Assembly (NCBI GenBank): GCA_031286585.1
Contig: JAITUC010000019.1
Span: forward strand, 248,001 to 312,000
Direction of reading: 5' to 3'
Source of the DNA: Delftia acidovorans
Lineage (GTDB): Bacteria; Pseudomonadota; Gammaproteobacteria; Burkholderiales; Burkholderiaceae_C
Length of the DNA stretch: 64,000 nucleotides
Shown piece by piece: positions 32,679-41,612 of the stretch (position 1 is its first letter; the number at the start of each line of letters is the position of its first letter). Under the pieces are notes generated by a model. It had not been told where the DNA came from. It did no database searches and was given only the letters and a program-made list of their open reading frames with translations. A program made the position numbers and the translations under genes.

Positions 32679-33671
32679 ATGTCCATTGCCTATTCCGAAT
32701 CCGCGACCCTGGCTGAAGCGCCAGTGGTCAACACGGTCGCCACCGTAGATACCTCACGCAGCGGCGTTTCATGGGCCGCGATATTTGCCGGCGCCATGGC
32801 GGCGGCATCGCTGTCGCTGCTGCTGTTCATTCTGGGCACGGGCCTGGGCCTTTCCTCCGTCTCCGTATGGTCCGGCGAAGGTCTTGGCGCCGGGGCCCTG
32901 GGCCTGACGGCCGTGGCCTGGATCGCCTTCACCCAGCTGGCCTCGGCCGGCGTGGGCGGCTACCTGGCCGGGCGGCTGCGCACACGCTGGCAAGGCGTGC
33001 ACACGGACGAGGTCTACTTCCGCGACACGGCCCACGGCTTTCTCTCCTGGGCGCTGGCCACGCTGGCCATGGTGGCCCTGATGGGCGCCGCCGCAGGCGG
33101 TGCCGTGTCCGGCGCCTTCAAGGCCGCGCAGACGGTGGCCACCAGCGCCTCCAACGTGGTGGGCGGCGCGATCGGCGCCGCGGGCGGTGCCGCTGCAGGC
33201 GGTGCCGCAGCCATGGCCGGTGCCTCGGGCGCCGAGGCCTCGCCCCAGGGCCTGGCCTACTGGACCGGCAGCCTGTTTCGCAATTCCGGCGCCGCCACCA
33301 GCAATGCCACCCCCGCCGACCTGGCCAGCGCCACCCGCGAGGCTGGCGTGATCTTTGCCCAGTCGCTGCGCACCGGCCAGCTGTCTCCAGCCGACGAGCA
33401 ATACCTGGCCCAGTTGATTGCACGCAATTCCGATATGTCCGTGGAAGATGCGCAAAAGAAAGTGCGCAGCACCTTTGACTCCGTGCAAATGCAGATAAAG
33501 CAGGCCGAGCAAAAGGCTGAAGAAGCCAAGCAAAAGGCCAAGCAGGCTGCCGAAGAGGCGCGCAAGGCGACGGCCCATTCCATGCTCTGGCTGTTTGTTT
33601 CCCTGATGCTGGGCGCTTTTGTGGGCAGCCTGTGCGCCACCTGGGGCGGTCGTCAACGCGATGCCTTCTGA
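32679..33671 (+). CDS. Multi-helix membrane protein of unknown function with coiled-coil tail
   Basis: A 330-residue membrane protein. Hydrophobic helices lie at about 29-55 and 68-90, with another Ala/Gly-rich set around 125-190 (VVGGAIGAAGGAAAGGAAAM), and one near the C-terminus (MLWLFVSLMLGAFVGSL). Before the last helix an Ala/Lys/Glu-rich stretch (KQAEQKAEEAKQKAKQAAEE) predicts a coiled coil. I do not recognise a named function; similar proteins are found near stress genes in proteobacteria. I set the start at 32679 (MSIAYS) rather than 32649, because the first ten residues of the longer form are atypical and neither has a strong SD. First gene of the stress island. Confidence 0.75.
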   Translation: MSIAYSESATLAEAPVVNTVATVDTSRSGVSWAAIFAGAMAAASLSLLLFILGTGLGLSSVSVWSGEGLGAGALGLTAVAWIAFTQLASAGVGGYLAGRLRTRWQGVHTDEVYFRDTAHGFLSWALATLAMVALMGAAAGGAVSGAFKAAQTVATSASNVVGGAIGAAGGAAAGGAAAMAGASGAEASPQGLAYWTGSLFRNSGAATSNATPADLASATREAGVIFAQSLRTGQLSPADEQYLAQLIARNSDMSVEDAQKKVRSTFDSVQMQIKQAEQKAEEAKQKAKQAAEEARKATAHSMLWLFVSLMLGAFVGSLCATWGGRQRDAF

Positions 33672-33732
33672 TAATCCCCGGCACTGAAACCTGATCAATC
33701 CCATTCACCCATTCATTCAACGGAGGCTTGCC

Positions 33733-33804
33733 ATGCGATCCATACTGCTTTTTCTGCTGGGCGTTCCCATTCCCATCATCATCCTGATCGCGCTCATCCA
33801 CTGA
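33733..33804 (+). CDS. 23-residue membrane peptide
   Basis: A tiny open frame, ATG at 33733 to TGA at 33802-33804, preceded by a perfect GGAGG seven bases upstream. The product is one hydrophobic helix (MRSILLFLLG, VPIPIIILIALIH) with a basic N-terminus, which should insert in the inner membrane. Very short hydrophobic peptides of this look recur in proteobacterial genomes as unnamed proteins. The strong SD and clean boundaries argue that it is translated. It lies between the membrane protein gene and ligD. Role unknown; small peptides like this often tune a partner membrane protein. Confidence 0.65.
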   Translation: MRSILLFLLGVPIPIIILIALIH

Positions 33805-33815
33805 CGGATGCCGCC

Positions 33816-36419
33816 ATGCCGGCCACGCGCAGCAAGTCCGGGGCCTCCCGCCCTGCCAGCCCCTCCAGGCGAGTGGCCAAGGCGGGGCCTGGCCAGGCCT
33901 CGCTCGCGGTGTACCGGCAAAAGCGCGACTTCACGCGCACACCGGAACCTTCGGCAGAACCATCCAGTGAGGCGATTGCGGGGCAGCCCGGCGCGGGTAC
34001 CCTGCAATTCGTTATTCAAAAGCACTGGGCCAGCCATCTGCATTACGACTTCCGCCTGGAGCTGGACGGCAGCATGAAGAGCTGGGCTGTGCCCAAGGGA
34101 CCCAGCTACGACCCGGCCGACAAGCGCATGGCCGTCCAGGTGGAAGACCACCCCATGGCCTACAACCGCTTCGAGGGCCAGATTCCACCGGGACAGTACG
34201 GCGCGGGCAAGGTCATCATCTGGGACCGTGGCACCTGGCTGCCCGAGGGCGATGCGGCCGAAGGCTATCGCAAGGGCAAGCTCAAGTTCACGCTGCATGG
34301 CCACAAGCTGCGGGGCCGCTGGACCCTGGTGCGCATGCGCGGCAAGGACGATGCCAAAAAGCCCGCCTGGCTGCTGATCAAGGAGCACGACGGCCTGGAA
34401 CGCGCCACCAGCGAATTCAACGTGGTCGAGGACATGCCCGACAGCGTGTCCGGCCTTCCCCTGCCCACCGTCGCCACGCCCATCACCAAGCCCGTTACCA
34501 CGCTCATGCCGCAGAGCATCGCCCCGCAGTTGGCGACCTTGGTGGACCATGCGCCTGCAGAGGCCGGGCAATGGATCTTCGAGAGCAAGTTCGACGGCTA
34601 CCGCCTGCTGGCCCGCATCGAGGACGGCACCGTTCGCCTTTTCACGCGCAACGGCAAGGACTGGACCACCAAAATGCCCGCCCTGGCCCGCGCCCTTACC
34701 ACACTGCCCCTGCAATCGGGCTGGGTGGATGGCGAGGTACTGATGCTGGACAGCGACAGCCGCCCTGACTTCCAGGCCCTGCAAAACGCCTTTGACGGCG
34801 AGCGCACCGACCGCCTGGTCTTCTTCGCCTTCGACCTGCTGTGGCAGGACGGCCGGGACCTGCGCCAGCAGCCCGTGGAGCAGCGCCGCGAGCAGTTGCG
34901 GGCCCTGCTGCGCAAGGCGCCTTCGGACCGCCTTCGTTTCAGCGAGTCCTTTGACGCCCCGCCCGCCGACCTGGTGGCAGCCGCCTGCCAGCTGGGCCTG
35001 GAGGGCGTGATCGGCAAGCGGCGCGGCAGCGCCTATGCCTCGCGGCGCAGCGCGGACTGGATCAAGCTCAAGTGCGGCCTGCGCCAGGAATTCGTGATCG
35101 CGGGCTACACCGATCCCCGGGGCACGCGCACGGGCCTGGGCGCCCTGGTCCTGGCCTTGCATGACCAGGACGGCCAGCTGCGCGCCGCAGGCAAGGTGGG
35201 CACGGGATTCGACAGGCGCACCCTGGCCGACCTGCGCCAGCGCCTGGAGCGCCTTGCCACCAGCGCCTCGCCGCTGGCGGACAGCCGGGGCCTGGGCAGT
35301 GCGGTGCACTGGGTGCGCCCCACGCTGCTGGCCGAGGTCTCGTTCGCGCAGTGGACCGAGGACGGCCAGGTCCGTCATGCCGTATTCCAGGGCCTGCGTG
35401 CGGACAAGCCGGCACGCAGCATTGTCAAAGAGGAGCCACAACACGTGCCATCGACCGCATCTTCCGCCAGCGCTGCAGCCACGCCTGGCGCTGCACGACC
35501 GGAAACCCGCAATGCCAGGGCGGCGCGACTGCCCGCCTCGATGACCATCACCCATCCCGAGCGGGTCATCGATCCCTCCACCGGCATCACCAAGATGGAT
35601 CTGGCGCGCTACTACGCCACGGTGGCGCCTTTCATGATCACCCACCTCAAGTCCCGGCCCGTGGCCATGGTTCGGGCGCCGGACGGCATCGAGGGCGAGC
35701 TGTTTTTCCAGAAACACATGGACCAGGCGCCGCTGCAGGGCATCACCGCCCTGCCGCCGGAACTGGACCCCGGCCACGCCCCGCTGATGGAGGTGTCCCG
35801 ACGCGAAGGCCTGGTGGCGGCTGCGCAGATGAACACCATCGAATGGCACACCTGGAACGCGCGCAAGGACCGCATAGACCGGCCCGACCGCATGACCTTC
35901 GACCTGGATCCCGGCGAGGGCGTGCCCTGGCAGCAGGTGCAGGAGGCCGCCAGCCTGCTGCATGTGCTGCTGAAGGAGCTGGAGCTGCCGGCCTTCCTCA
36001 AGACCAGCGGCGGCAAGGGCCTGCATGTGGTCGTGCCCATCAAGCGGCTGCTGGACTGGGACACCGTCAAGGCCTTCTCGCAGGCCGTGGTCCAGCACCT
36101 GGCCGACACCGTGCCCCAGCGCTTCGTGGCCAAGAGCGGGCCGCGCAACCGCGTGGGAAAGATCTTCGTGGACTACCTGCGCAACGGCTTCGGCGCCACC
36201 ACGGCCTGCGCGTGGACGGCCCGCGCGCGGCCGGGCATGGGCATCTCCGTGCCCGTGGCCTGGAACGAGCTGGACAGGCTCACGGGCGGCGCGCACTGGA
36301 CCATTCGCTCGGTGGACCAGCGCCTGCGCCTGGGCAACTCCCCGTGGGAGCACTACGGCACGGCCGCCGTGGGCCTGGGCCGCGCCATGAAGGCGCTGGG
36401 CTTTGAGGCGCAGCGCTGA
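33816..36419 (+). CDS. ligD: ATP-dependent DNA ligase LigD (phosphoesterase-ligase-polymerase)
   Basis: An 867-residue LigD, the end-processing ligase of bacterial non-homologous end joining. Order, as in Pseudomonas: 3'-phosphoesterase (about 55-190, with HLHYDFRLELDG and SWAVPKGPSYDP), ATP-dependent ligase (about 225-520, nucleophile Lys258 in ESKFDGYRLL, then DGEVLMLD), and primase-polymerase at the C-terminus (about 570-865, DLDPGEGVPW with the catalytic Asp pair and KTSGGKGLHVVVP). All three domains look complete. The basic N-terminal 40 residues are low complexity. Start at 33816 is the only good ATG; the SD is weak. Ku follows 34 bases downstream in the same direction, a standard pairing. 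Confidence 0.96.
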   Translation: MPATRSKSGASRPASPSRRVAKAGPGQASLAVYRQKRDFTRTPEPSAEPSSEAIAGQPGAGTLQFVIQKHWASHLHYDFRLELDGSMKSWAVPKGPSYDPADKRMAVQVEDHPMAYNRFEGQIPPGQYGAGKVIIWDRGTWLPEGDAAEGYRKGKLKFTLHGHKLRGRWTLVRMRGKDDAKKPAWLLIKEHDGLERATSEFNVVEDMPDSVSGLPLPTVATPITKPVTTLMPQSIAPQLATLVDHAPAEAGQWIFESKFDGYRLLARIEDGTVRLFTRNGKDWTTKMPALARALTTLPLQSGWVDGEVLMLDSDSRPDFQALQNAFDGERTDRLVFFAFDLLWQDGRDLRQQPVEQRREQLRALLRKAPSDRLRFSESFDAPPADLVAAACQLGLEGVIGKRRGSAYASRRSADWIKLKCGLRQEFVIAGYTDPRGTRTGLGALVLALHDQDGQLRAAGKVGTGFDRRTLADLRQRLERLATSASPLADSRGLGSAVHWVRPTLLAEVSFAQWTEDGQVRHAVFQGLRADKPARSIVKEEPQHVPSTASSASAAATPGAARPETRNARAARLPASMTITHPERVIDPSTGITKMDLARYYATVAPFMITHLKSRPVAMVRAPDGIEGELFFQKHMDQAPLQGITALPPELDPGHAPLMEVSRREGLVAAAQMNTIEWHTWNARKDRIDRPDRMTFDLDPGEGVPWQQVQEAASLLHVLLKELELPAFLKTSGGKGLHVVVPIKRLLDWDTVKAFSQAVVQHLADTVPQRFVAKSGPRNRVGKIFVDYLRNGFGATTACAWTARARPGMGISVPVAWNELDRLTGGAHWTIRSVDQRLRLGNSPWEHYGTAAVGLGRAMKALGFEAQR

Positions 36420-36453
36420 GTGCCGTCCAGCAGGGATAGAAGAAAGCACCACC

Positions 36454-37431
36454 ATGAAGAAAACCGCCTCCCCCAAATCCAGCCAGCCCACCTCCACGCG
36501 CAGCATGTGGAAAGGCGCCATCAGCTTCGGCCTGGTGCACATTCCCATCGGCCTGTACGCGGCAACGGCCAGCTCGGACATCGACTTCGACTGGCTGGAC
36601 AAGCGCAACATGCAGCCCGTAGGCTACAAGCGCATCAACAAGGTCACGGGCAAGGAGGTGGCCACGGCCGACATCGTCAAGGGCGTGGAATTCGAGGAAG
36701 GCCGCTACGTGGTGCTCAGCGCCCAGGAGATTGCCGACGCCTTTCCCAAGACCACGCAGACCATCGAGATCGAGGCCTTTGTCGATGCCCAGGACATCCC
36801 CTTCATCTACCTGGAACGCCCCTACTACACCGCACCCCTGCACCGTGGCGAGAAGGTCTACGCCCTGTTGCGCGAGGCCCTGCGCAAGAGCAACAAGGTG
36901 GGCGTGGCCAAGGTGGTCATCCAGACCAAGCAGCACCTGGCCATCCTGATCCCCTGCGGACGGGCGCTGGTGCTCAACCTGCTGCGCTGGGGCGGCGAGA
37001 TCCGCTCCTTCGAGCAGTTGGACCTGCCGCCGCTGGACCCCAAGGCCGCCGGCATCAAGAGCGCCGAGATGTCCATGGCCATGGCCCTCATCAAGGACAT
37101 GAGCCAGGCCTGGGACGCCGACCGGTTCCGCAACTCCTTCAGCGAGGAAATCCACCAGCTGGTGCAGGCCAAGGCGCATGCGGGCGATGTGCAAAGCGTG
37201 GACAAGCAGGAGGCCGCACCCGCCGCACCGGCCAACGCAGCCGTGCTGGATCTGACGGCCCTGCTCAAGAACAGCCTGGGCAAGGGCGCGGGGGAGCCGT
37301 CCGCCAATGCCGCCAAGGCAAAAAATGCCTCGGCAACGGTAAAAAATGCAAAGTCTACGGCGCCCAGAAAATCGACAAAATCCACAAAAACCCCAGCCAG
37401 GCCGCCTGCAAAAAGCCCCGCCGCCAAATAA
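36454..37431 (+). CDS. ku: Ku-like DNA end-binding protein
   Basis: A 325-residue bacterial Ku, which forms a homodimeric ring on double-strand breaks and recruits LigD. The core SMWKGAISFGLVHIPIGLY starts at about residue 15, and the RVQYKRINKVTG-like GYKRINKVTGKEV follows. The C-terminal 70 residues are Lys/Ala/Pro-rich (KSTKSTKTPARPPAKSPAAK), the positively charged tail known to aid DNA threading and LigD contact in this group. Start at 36454 is set by the usual Ku N-terminus and an AGAAAG SD. It forms a two-gene NHEJ unit with ligD; an A/T-rich gap follows. Confidence 0.95.
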   Translation: MKKTASPKSSQPTSTRSMWKGAISFGLVHIPIGLYAATASSDIDFDWLDKRNMQPVGYKRINKVTGKEVATADIVKGVEFEEGRYVVLSAQEIADAFPKTTQTIEIEAFVDAQDIPFIYLERPYYTAPLHRGEKVYALLREALRKSNKVGVAKVVIQTKQHLAILIPCGRALVLNLLRWGGEIRSFEQLDLPPLDPKAAGIKSAEMSMAMALIKDMSQAWDADRFRNSFSEEIHQLVQAKAHAGDVQSVDKQEAAPAAPANAAVLDLTALLKNSLGKGAGEPSANAAKAKNASATVKNAKSTAPRKSTKSTKTPARPPAKSPAAK

Positions 37432-37647
37432 CCCCATATTTGGCTGGGCTGCATTTTTTACAAACGCAATTTCATTATAAGAAATACATCCATTTGCACT
37501 CACAAAATGAGACAAGGCCACTCCATAGCAAATTCCAATGCTTTACCAAAAGTAATCTTCCAAATATCCTACAAGCCTGAGATTTTCACGGTCGCACAAT
37601 GAAATTGCAGTGATGACGGCATCGCTGTTAACTTAAGGAGTACGGAA
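37432..37647 (+). other. A/T-rich gap ahead of the Q/N-rich protein gene
   Basis: This 216-base gap is strikingly A/T-rich compared with the rest of the window and has no coding frame. It must contain the promoter of the Q/N-rich gene. AGGCCACTCCATAGCA (37515-37530) has sigma-54-like GG-N10-GC spacing but a poor -12 box (TAGC). The base composition suggests either a strongly bent promoter or a recent arrival. Confidence 0.4.
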
Positions 37648-37860
37648 ATGACGCAACAGACCAACAACCCTCAAGGCAACACGGCCAGCAACCAGCAAAA
37701 CGACAAGAACAAGCAGCAGCAGCAACAGAACAATCCGGGGCAGCAGCAGCAAAGCAATCCCAACAACCCGAACAATCCCAACCAACAGCAGCAACAGAGC
37801 AATCCCCAGCGCAACCAACCAGGGGAACAGCAAAAGCAGGGCAGCCATCAGCAGCGCTAA
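37648..37860 (+). CDS. Small Q/N-rich low-complexity protein
   Basis: A 70-residue protein composed almost only of Gln, Asn, Pro, Ser and Lys (NNPNNPNQQQQQSNPQRN). It has no hydrophobic core and is expected to be wholly disordered. AAGGAG sits eight bases before the ATG and a strong terminator follows 23 bases after the stop, so it is a real, monocistronic gene. Highly hydrophilic disordered proteins are known as desiccation and osmotic protectants (hydrophilins, LEA-like); that role here is inference from composition and from the stress genes around it. An alternative is a prion-like assembly scaffold. Confidence 0.8.
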   Translation: MTQQTNNPQGNTASNQQNDKNKQQQQQNNPGQQQQSNPNNPNNPNQQQQQSNPQRNQPGEQQKQGSHQQR

Positions 37861-37882
37861 GCTGCCGATAGCGTGAACTGGC

Positions 37883-37907
37883 AAAGGGCCCCCTGGGCCC
37901 TTTTTTT
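37883..37907 (+). terminator. Intrinsic terminator of the Q/N-rich gene
   Basis: AAAGGGCCC (37883-37891), loop CCT, GGGCCCTTT (37895-37903), followed by more T. The nine-pair stem and a run of seven T make this a strong terminator. Confidence 0.92.
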
Positions 37908-38012
37908 ATCCCGAACGCTTTGCTGACGATGCCCTTTGCTTCAGCCAATCGCCTCTTCCAATAACTATTGCCTCATACGACAGGCCGTCCTCTTGCTTTC
38001 AAGGAGTAAATC

Positions 38013-40100
38013 GTGGCTAAGAAATCCCCTGGTGAAAAGAAATCGTCCAAGCAATCCCCCATTGGCCATGGCGGAGAATTACAGCAACAGGCCGACGGAC
38101 AACACCCCGGATTGACCACGCAGCAAGGCATTCCGGTTCCTGATAATCAGAACTCTCTCACTGCCTGGGAAAAAGGTCCCACGCTGCTGGAAGATTTCAT
38201 CCTGCGCGAGAAAATCACGCATTTCGACCATGAGCGCATTCCAGAGCGGATCGTCCATGCACGCGGCACAGGCGCGCATGGGTATTTCCAGCTCACAGAT
38301 TCGCTGGAGCAATACACCACCGCCAAGGTCCTGACCGAAACCGGCAAGCAGGTGCCGATCTTTGTGCGCTTCTCCACCGTGGCCGGTGGCGCAGGCTCGG
38401 TGGACACGCCGCGCGATGTGCGCGGCTTTGCCATCAAGTTCTATACCGAAGAGGGCAACTGGGATCTGGTGGGCAACAACATCCCGGTCTTCTTCATCCA
38501 GGACGCCATGAAATTCCCCGACCTGGTCCATGCCGTGAAGATGGAGCCGGACCGGGGCTTTCCGCAGGCCGCCACCGCGCACGACACGTTCTGGGACTTC
38601 ATCTCCCTCATGCCCGAGTCCATGCACATGGTCATGTGGATCATGAGCGACCGCACCATCGCGCGCAGCCTGCGCATGATCGAGGGCTTTGGCGTGCACA
38701 GCTTCCGGCTGGTCAATGCCCAGGGTGAAAGCACCTTCGTGAAATTCCACTGGCGGCCCGAGCTGGGCATCCAGTCCACGGTCTGGGACGAGGCCCTCAA
38801 GCTGCAGGCCGCAGACAACGACTACCACCGCCGCGACCTGTTCGAGGCCATCGAGGCGGGCGACTACCCGGCCTGGGAGCTGTGCGTGCAGCTGTTCTCG
38901 CAGGAACAGGCAGACGCCCTGCCCTACGACCACCTGGACCCCACCAAGCTCATTCCCGAAGAGGAAATTCCGCTGCGCAAGATCGGCCGCTTCGTGCTGG
39001 ACCGCTGGCCCGACAACTTCTTCGCCGAGACCGAGCAGGTGGCCTTCTGCCCGGCCAATATCCCGCCCGGCATCGATTTCAGCAACGACCCGCTGCTGCA
39101 GGGCCGCCTGTTCTCGTACCTGGATACCCAGCTGTCGCGCCTGGGCGGACCCAATTTCACGCAGCTGCCCATCAACGCGCCCAAATGCCCCTTCGCCCAT
39201 CACCAGCGCGACGGCCACATGCAGACCGAGGTGCCCAAGGGCCGCGTGGCCTACGAGCCCTCCAGCCTGCAGGCCGACAGCCCGCGCACCTCGGCCGCCC
39301 GCGGCTTGCGGCACTTTGCCCAGCCCGCGCAGGAGGGCGCCAAGGGCCGCATCCGCCCAGAGAGCTTTGCCGACCACTACAGCCAGGCGCGCATGTTCTA
39401 CCAAAGCCAGAGCGCGCAGGAGCAGGCCCACATCGCCAGCGCCCTGGTGTTCGAGCTGTCCAAGGTAGAGACGCCGCATGTGCGCCTGGCCGTCGTCGGC
39501 CACCTGCAGGTGATAGACGCCGACCTGGCAAAGCGCGTGGCAGACGGCCTGGGCCTGCCCCAGTTGCCGCCTGCCGCCAAGCCCGCCGTGCCCCCGCAAA
39601 ATCTGCCGCCCAGCCCGGCCACGCGCATCATCGACCGCATGAAGCCCACCCTGCAGGGCCGCTGCGTTGCCATCCTGGTGGATGAAGGCTCCAGCGCCCG
39701 GCACGTTGCCGCCTTCCACAAGGCGCTGGTGGCGCAAAAGGCCAGCGTGAAGATCATTGCGCCCAAGATCGGCGGCGCCACGCTGGACGACGGCAGCCAC
39801 CTGCAGGCCGACGGCCAGCTGGCCGGATCGCCCTCCGCGCAGTTCGATGCCGTGGTCTCCATCATCACGCTGGAGCGCGGCCAGGCGCTGGCCCATGAGG
39901 CGGCCGCGCAGGACTGGTTCCGCGACGCCTTCGGCCACCTCAAGGCCATTGCCGCCTGCAAGGCCACGCAGCACATCATGAAGACGGCCGGCATCACGCC
40001 GGACGAAGGCGTGTTCCCCATCGACAAGCCCGAACCCTTCATCGAAGGCGCCAAGCAGCGCTTCTGGGCCCGCGAAGCGAAGCTGAGAACGCTGGCCTGA
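38013..40100 (+). CDS. katE: Large-subunit catalase (KatE/HPII clade)
   Basis: A 695-residue clade 2 monofunctional haem catalase. The catalytic His lies in [14 protein letters not shown] near residue 80, the distal Asn in [17 protein letters not shown] near 155, and the proximal haem Tyr in [18 protein letters not shown] near 370. The C-terminal 150 residues form the extra DJ-1/PfpI-like flavodoxin domain ([17 protein letters not shown]) unique to large catalases. The start is a GTG at 38013 with AAGGAG seven bases upstream. Such catalases are typically stationary-phase or stress induced, which fits the island. Confidence 0.96.
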   Translation: MAKKSPGEKKSSKQSPIGHGGELQQQADGQHPGLTTQQGIPVPDNQNSLTAWEKGPTLLEDFILREKITHFDHERIPERIVHARGTGAHGYFQLTDSLEQYTTAKVLTETGKQVPIFVRFSTVAGGAGSVDTPRDVRGFAIKFYTEEGNWDLVGNNIPVFFIQDAMKFPDLVHAVKMEPDRGFPQAATAHDTFWDFISLMPESMHMVMWIMSDRTIARSLRMIEGFGVHSFRLVNAQGESTFVKFHWRPELGIQSTVWDEALKLQAADNDYHRRDLFEAIEAGDYPAWELCVQLFSQEQADALPYDHLDPTKLIPEEEIPLRKIGRFVLDRWPDNFFAETEQVAFCPANIPPGIDFSNDPLLQGRLFSYLDTQLSRLGGPNFTQLPINAPKCPFAHHQRDGHMQTEVPKGRVAYEPSSLQADSPRTSAARGLRHFAQPAQEGAKGRIRPESFADHYSQARMFYQSQSAQEQAHIASALVFELSKVETPHVRLAVVGHLQVIDADLAKRVADGLGLPQLPPAAKPAVPPQNLPPSPATRIIDRMKPTLQGRCVAILVDEGSSARHVAAFHKALVAQKASVKIIAPKIGGATLDDGSHLQADGQLAGSPSAQFDAVVSIITLERGQALAHEAAAQDWFRDAFGHLKAIAACKATQHIMKTAGITPDEGVFPIDKPEPFIEGAKQRFWAREAKLRTLA

Positions 40101-40149
40101 GCAACACCAGGGCCGACCCGGCCTGCCCACCTCACAGGAACGACTTCCC

Positions 40150-40326
40150 ATGATCACTTCGGTACCCGCCCCCCCTGTCACCCCACCCATCGCGCCACCG
40201 GTCAATCCGCCGCCCACCGAGCCGCTGGCCCCCCCCGTGGGCGACCCGCCGCCCGCCCCGGCGCCTTCGCCCTACTCCGATCCGCCCATTGCCCCGCCGC
40301 CGCCACCGCCTCAGGGGGTGCACTGA
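40150..40326 (+). CDS. Small proline-rich protein
   Basis: A 58-residue protein, ATG at 40150 to TGA at 40324-40326, with AGGA eleven bases upstream. About half the residues are Pro, with Ala, Val and Ser between (VTPPIAPPVNPPPTEPLAP). No signal peptide or hydrophobic stretch. It should be an extended polyproline-like chain. It lies 49 bases after katE and directly before the topoisomerase gene. Such low-complexity frames can arise by chance in G/C-rich DNA, but its separation from other coding frames, the SD, and two similar proteins elsewhere in the island favour a real gene. Function unknown. Confidence 0.55.
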   Translation: MITSVPAPPVTPPIAPPVNPPPTEPLAPPVGDPPPAPAPSPYSDPPIAPPPPPPQGVH

Positions 40327-40388
40327 GCTCCGCGCCTGCCAGGGGCAGTGGCGCCAACGGAGATGTCCCCGGCCCTGCCCTGACCTAT

Positions 40389-41465
40389 GTGAACGACCGC
40401 ATGCCCGGCTGGCGCCGCGTGCGGCGTGGCAAGGGCTTTTCCTATGTGGCACAGGACGGCAAGCCCGTGCGCGATGCCCAGGCGCTGGCGCGCATCCGCA
40501 AACTGGCCATTCCGCCGGCCTATGTGGATGTCTGGATCTGCCCCGACGCCCAGGGCCACCTGCAGGCCACGGGCCGCGATGCCCGGGGCCGCAAGCAGTA
40601 CCGCTACCACCCGCAGTGGCAGGAGCAGCGCAAGCAGGTCAAGTTCGACCGCATGCGCGCCTTTGGCCGCCATCTGCCTGCCATCCGGCGGGCGGTGGCG
40701 CGCGACCTCAAGCCCGGCCGGCCGCAGCTGGACACCGTGGTGGCCGCCATCGTCTGGCTGCTGGACTGCACGGCGCTGCGCATAGGCAATGACGAGTATT
40801 CCGAGAGCAATGGCTCCTACGGCCTCACCACGCTCAGGAACCGCCATGCCCAGGTGCACGCGGGTGAGCTGACGCTGAGCTTCAAGGGCAAGAGCGGCGT
40901 GCTGCAGCAGGCCCGCGTGTCCGATCGGGCCGTGGCCCGCATCGTCAAGCGCTGCCAGGAGCTGCCGGGCCAGCGGCTGTTCCAGTTCATCGGCGATGAC
41001 GGCGAAGTCCACCATGTGCGATCCGAGCATGTGAACGACTACATCCGCAGGATTTGCGCCAGGGCCGCGGCCCATGGGGCAGATGCCGCAGATATCGGAG
41101 ACGGTCCGGATTTCAGCGCCAAGGATTTCCGCACCTGGCATGCCAGCGTATACGCGCTGGAACTGGCGCTGGCCGCGGGCCAGGCAGCGCCGCAGGAAGG
41201 CACAGGCACCAGCGCGGCGGCCGTGAACGAACTGGTCACGCAGGTTGCCCGGCGCCTGGGCAATACCTGTGCGGTGTGCCGCAAGTTCTACATCCATCCC
41301 CAGGTGCTGGCCCTGTGCGAGCGACCCGGGCAGGGCCTTCCCGCCGCACCGGCCAGGCGCCCGCGCGGACTGAATGCCAAGGAATGCCTGTTCCTGGGGC
41401 TGCTGCAGCCACGCAGCGGCCGGGGAGCCCGCCGCCGGCCTGCCGCACCTGCGCAGCCTGCATAG
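40389..41465 (+). CDS. DNA topoisomerase IB (poxvirus-like)
   Basis: A 358-residue type IB topoisomerase, which nicks one strand through a 3'-phosphotyrosine and relaxes supercoils. Conserved blocks: RRGKGFSYV near the N-terminus, IPPAYVDVWICPDPxGHLQATGRDARGRKQYRYH in the N-lobe, LRIGNDEY and the Arg/Lys set in the catalytic lobe, AKDFRTWH, and the nucleophile Tyr301 in CRKFYIHP. Start is uncertain: the GTG at 40389 is the first standard start codon, but similarity (LTYVND) begins a little upstream, so initiation at CTG 40380 or at the CTGA overlapping the proline-rich stop is possible. Enzymes of this type are scattered in bacteria, often near repair or stress genes. Confidence 0.9.
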   Translation: MNDRMPGWRRVRRGKGFSYVAQDGKPVRDAQALARIRKLAIPPAYVDVWICPDAQGHLQATGRDARGRKQYRYHPQWQEQRKQVKFDRMRAFGRHLPAIRRAVARDLKPGRPQLDTVVAAIVWLLDCTALRIGNDEYSESNGSYGLTTLRNRHAQVHAGELTLSFKGKSGVLQQARVSDRAVARIVKRCQELPGQRLFQFIGDDGEVHHVRSEHVNDYIRRICARAAAHGADAADIGDGPDFSAKDFRTWHASVYALELALAAGQAAPQEGTGTSAAAVNELVTQVARRLGNTCAVCRKFYIHPQVLALCERPGQGLPAAPARRPRGLNAKECLFLGLLQPRSGRGARRRPAAPAQPA

Positions 41466-41612
41466 GGCATGCCTGTCTGATGCCACCTCCCGCACGCCCG
41501 GCAAACACTGTGCCTGTGGACTGACACAGACGCCTGCATGCACGCCCTTAAACTGGCAGATCATGAAATTTTGTCAAAACGCGTTGTGGCGAGGACCCCT
41601 GGAGACCATGGA

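Noticed and set aside
37982-37997. AGGCCGTCCTCTTGCT as a sigma-54 promoter of katE
   Set aside because: Spacing is right, but the predicted transcription start (near 38008) would fall after the SD AAGGAG (38001-38006), so the mRNA would lack its ribosome site.
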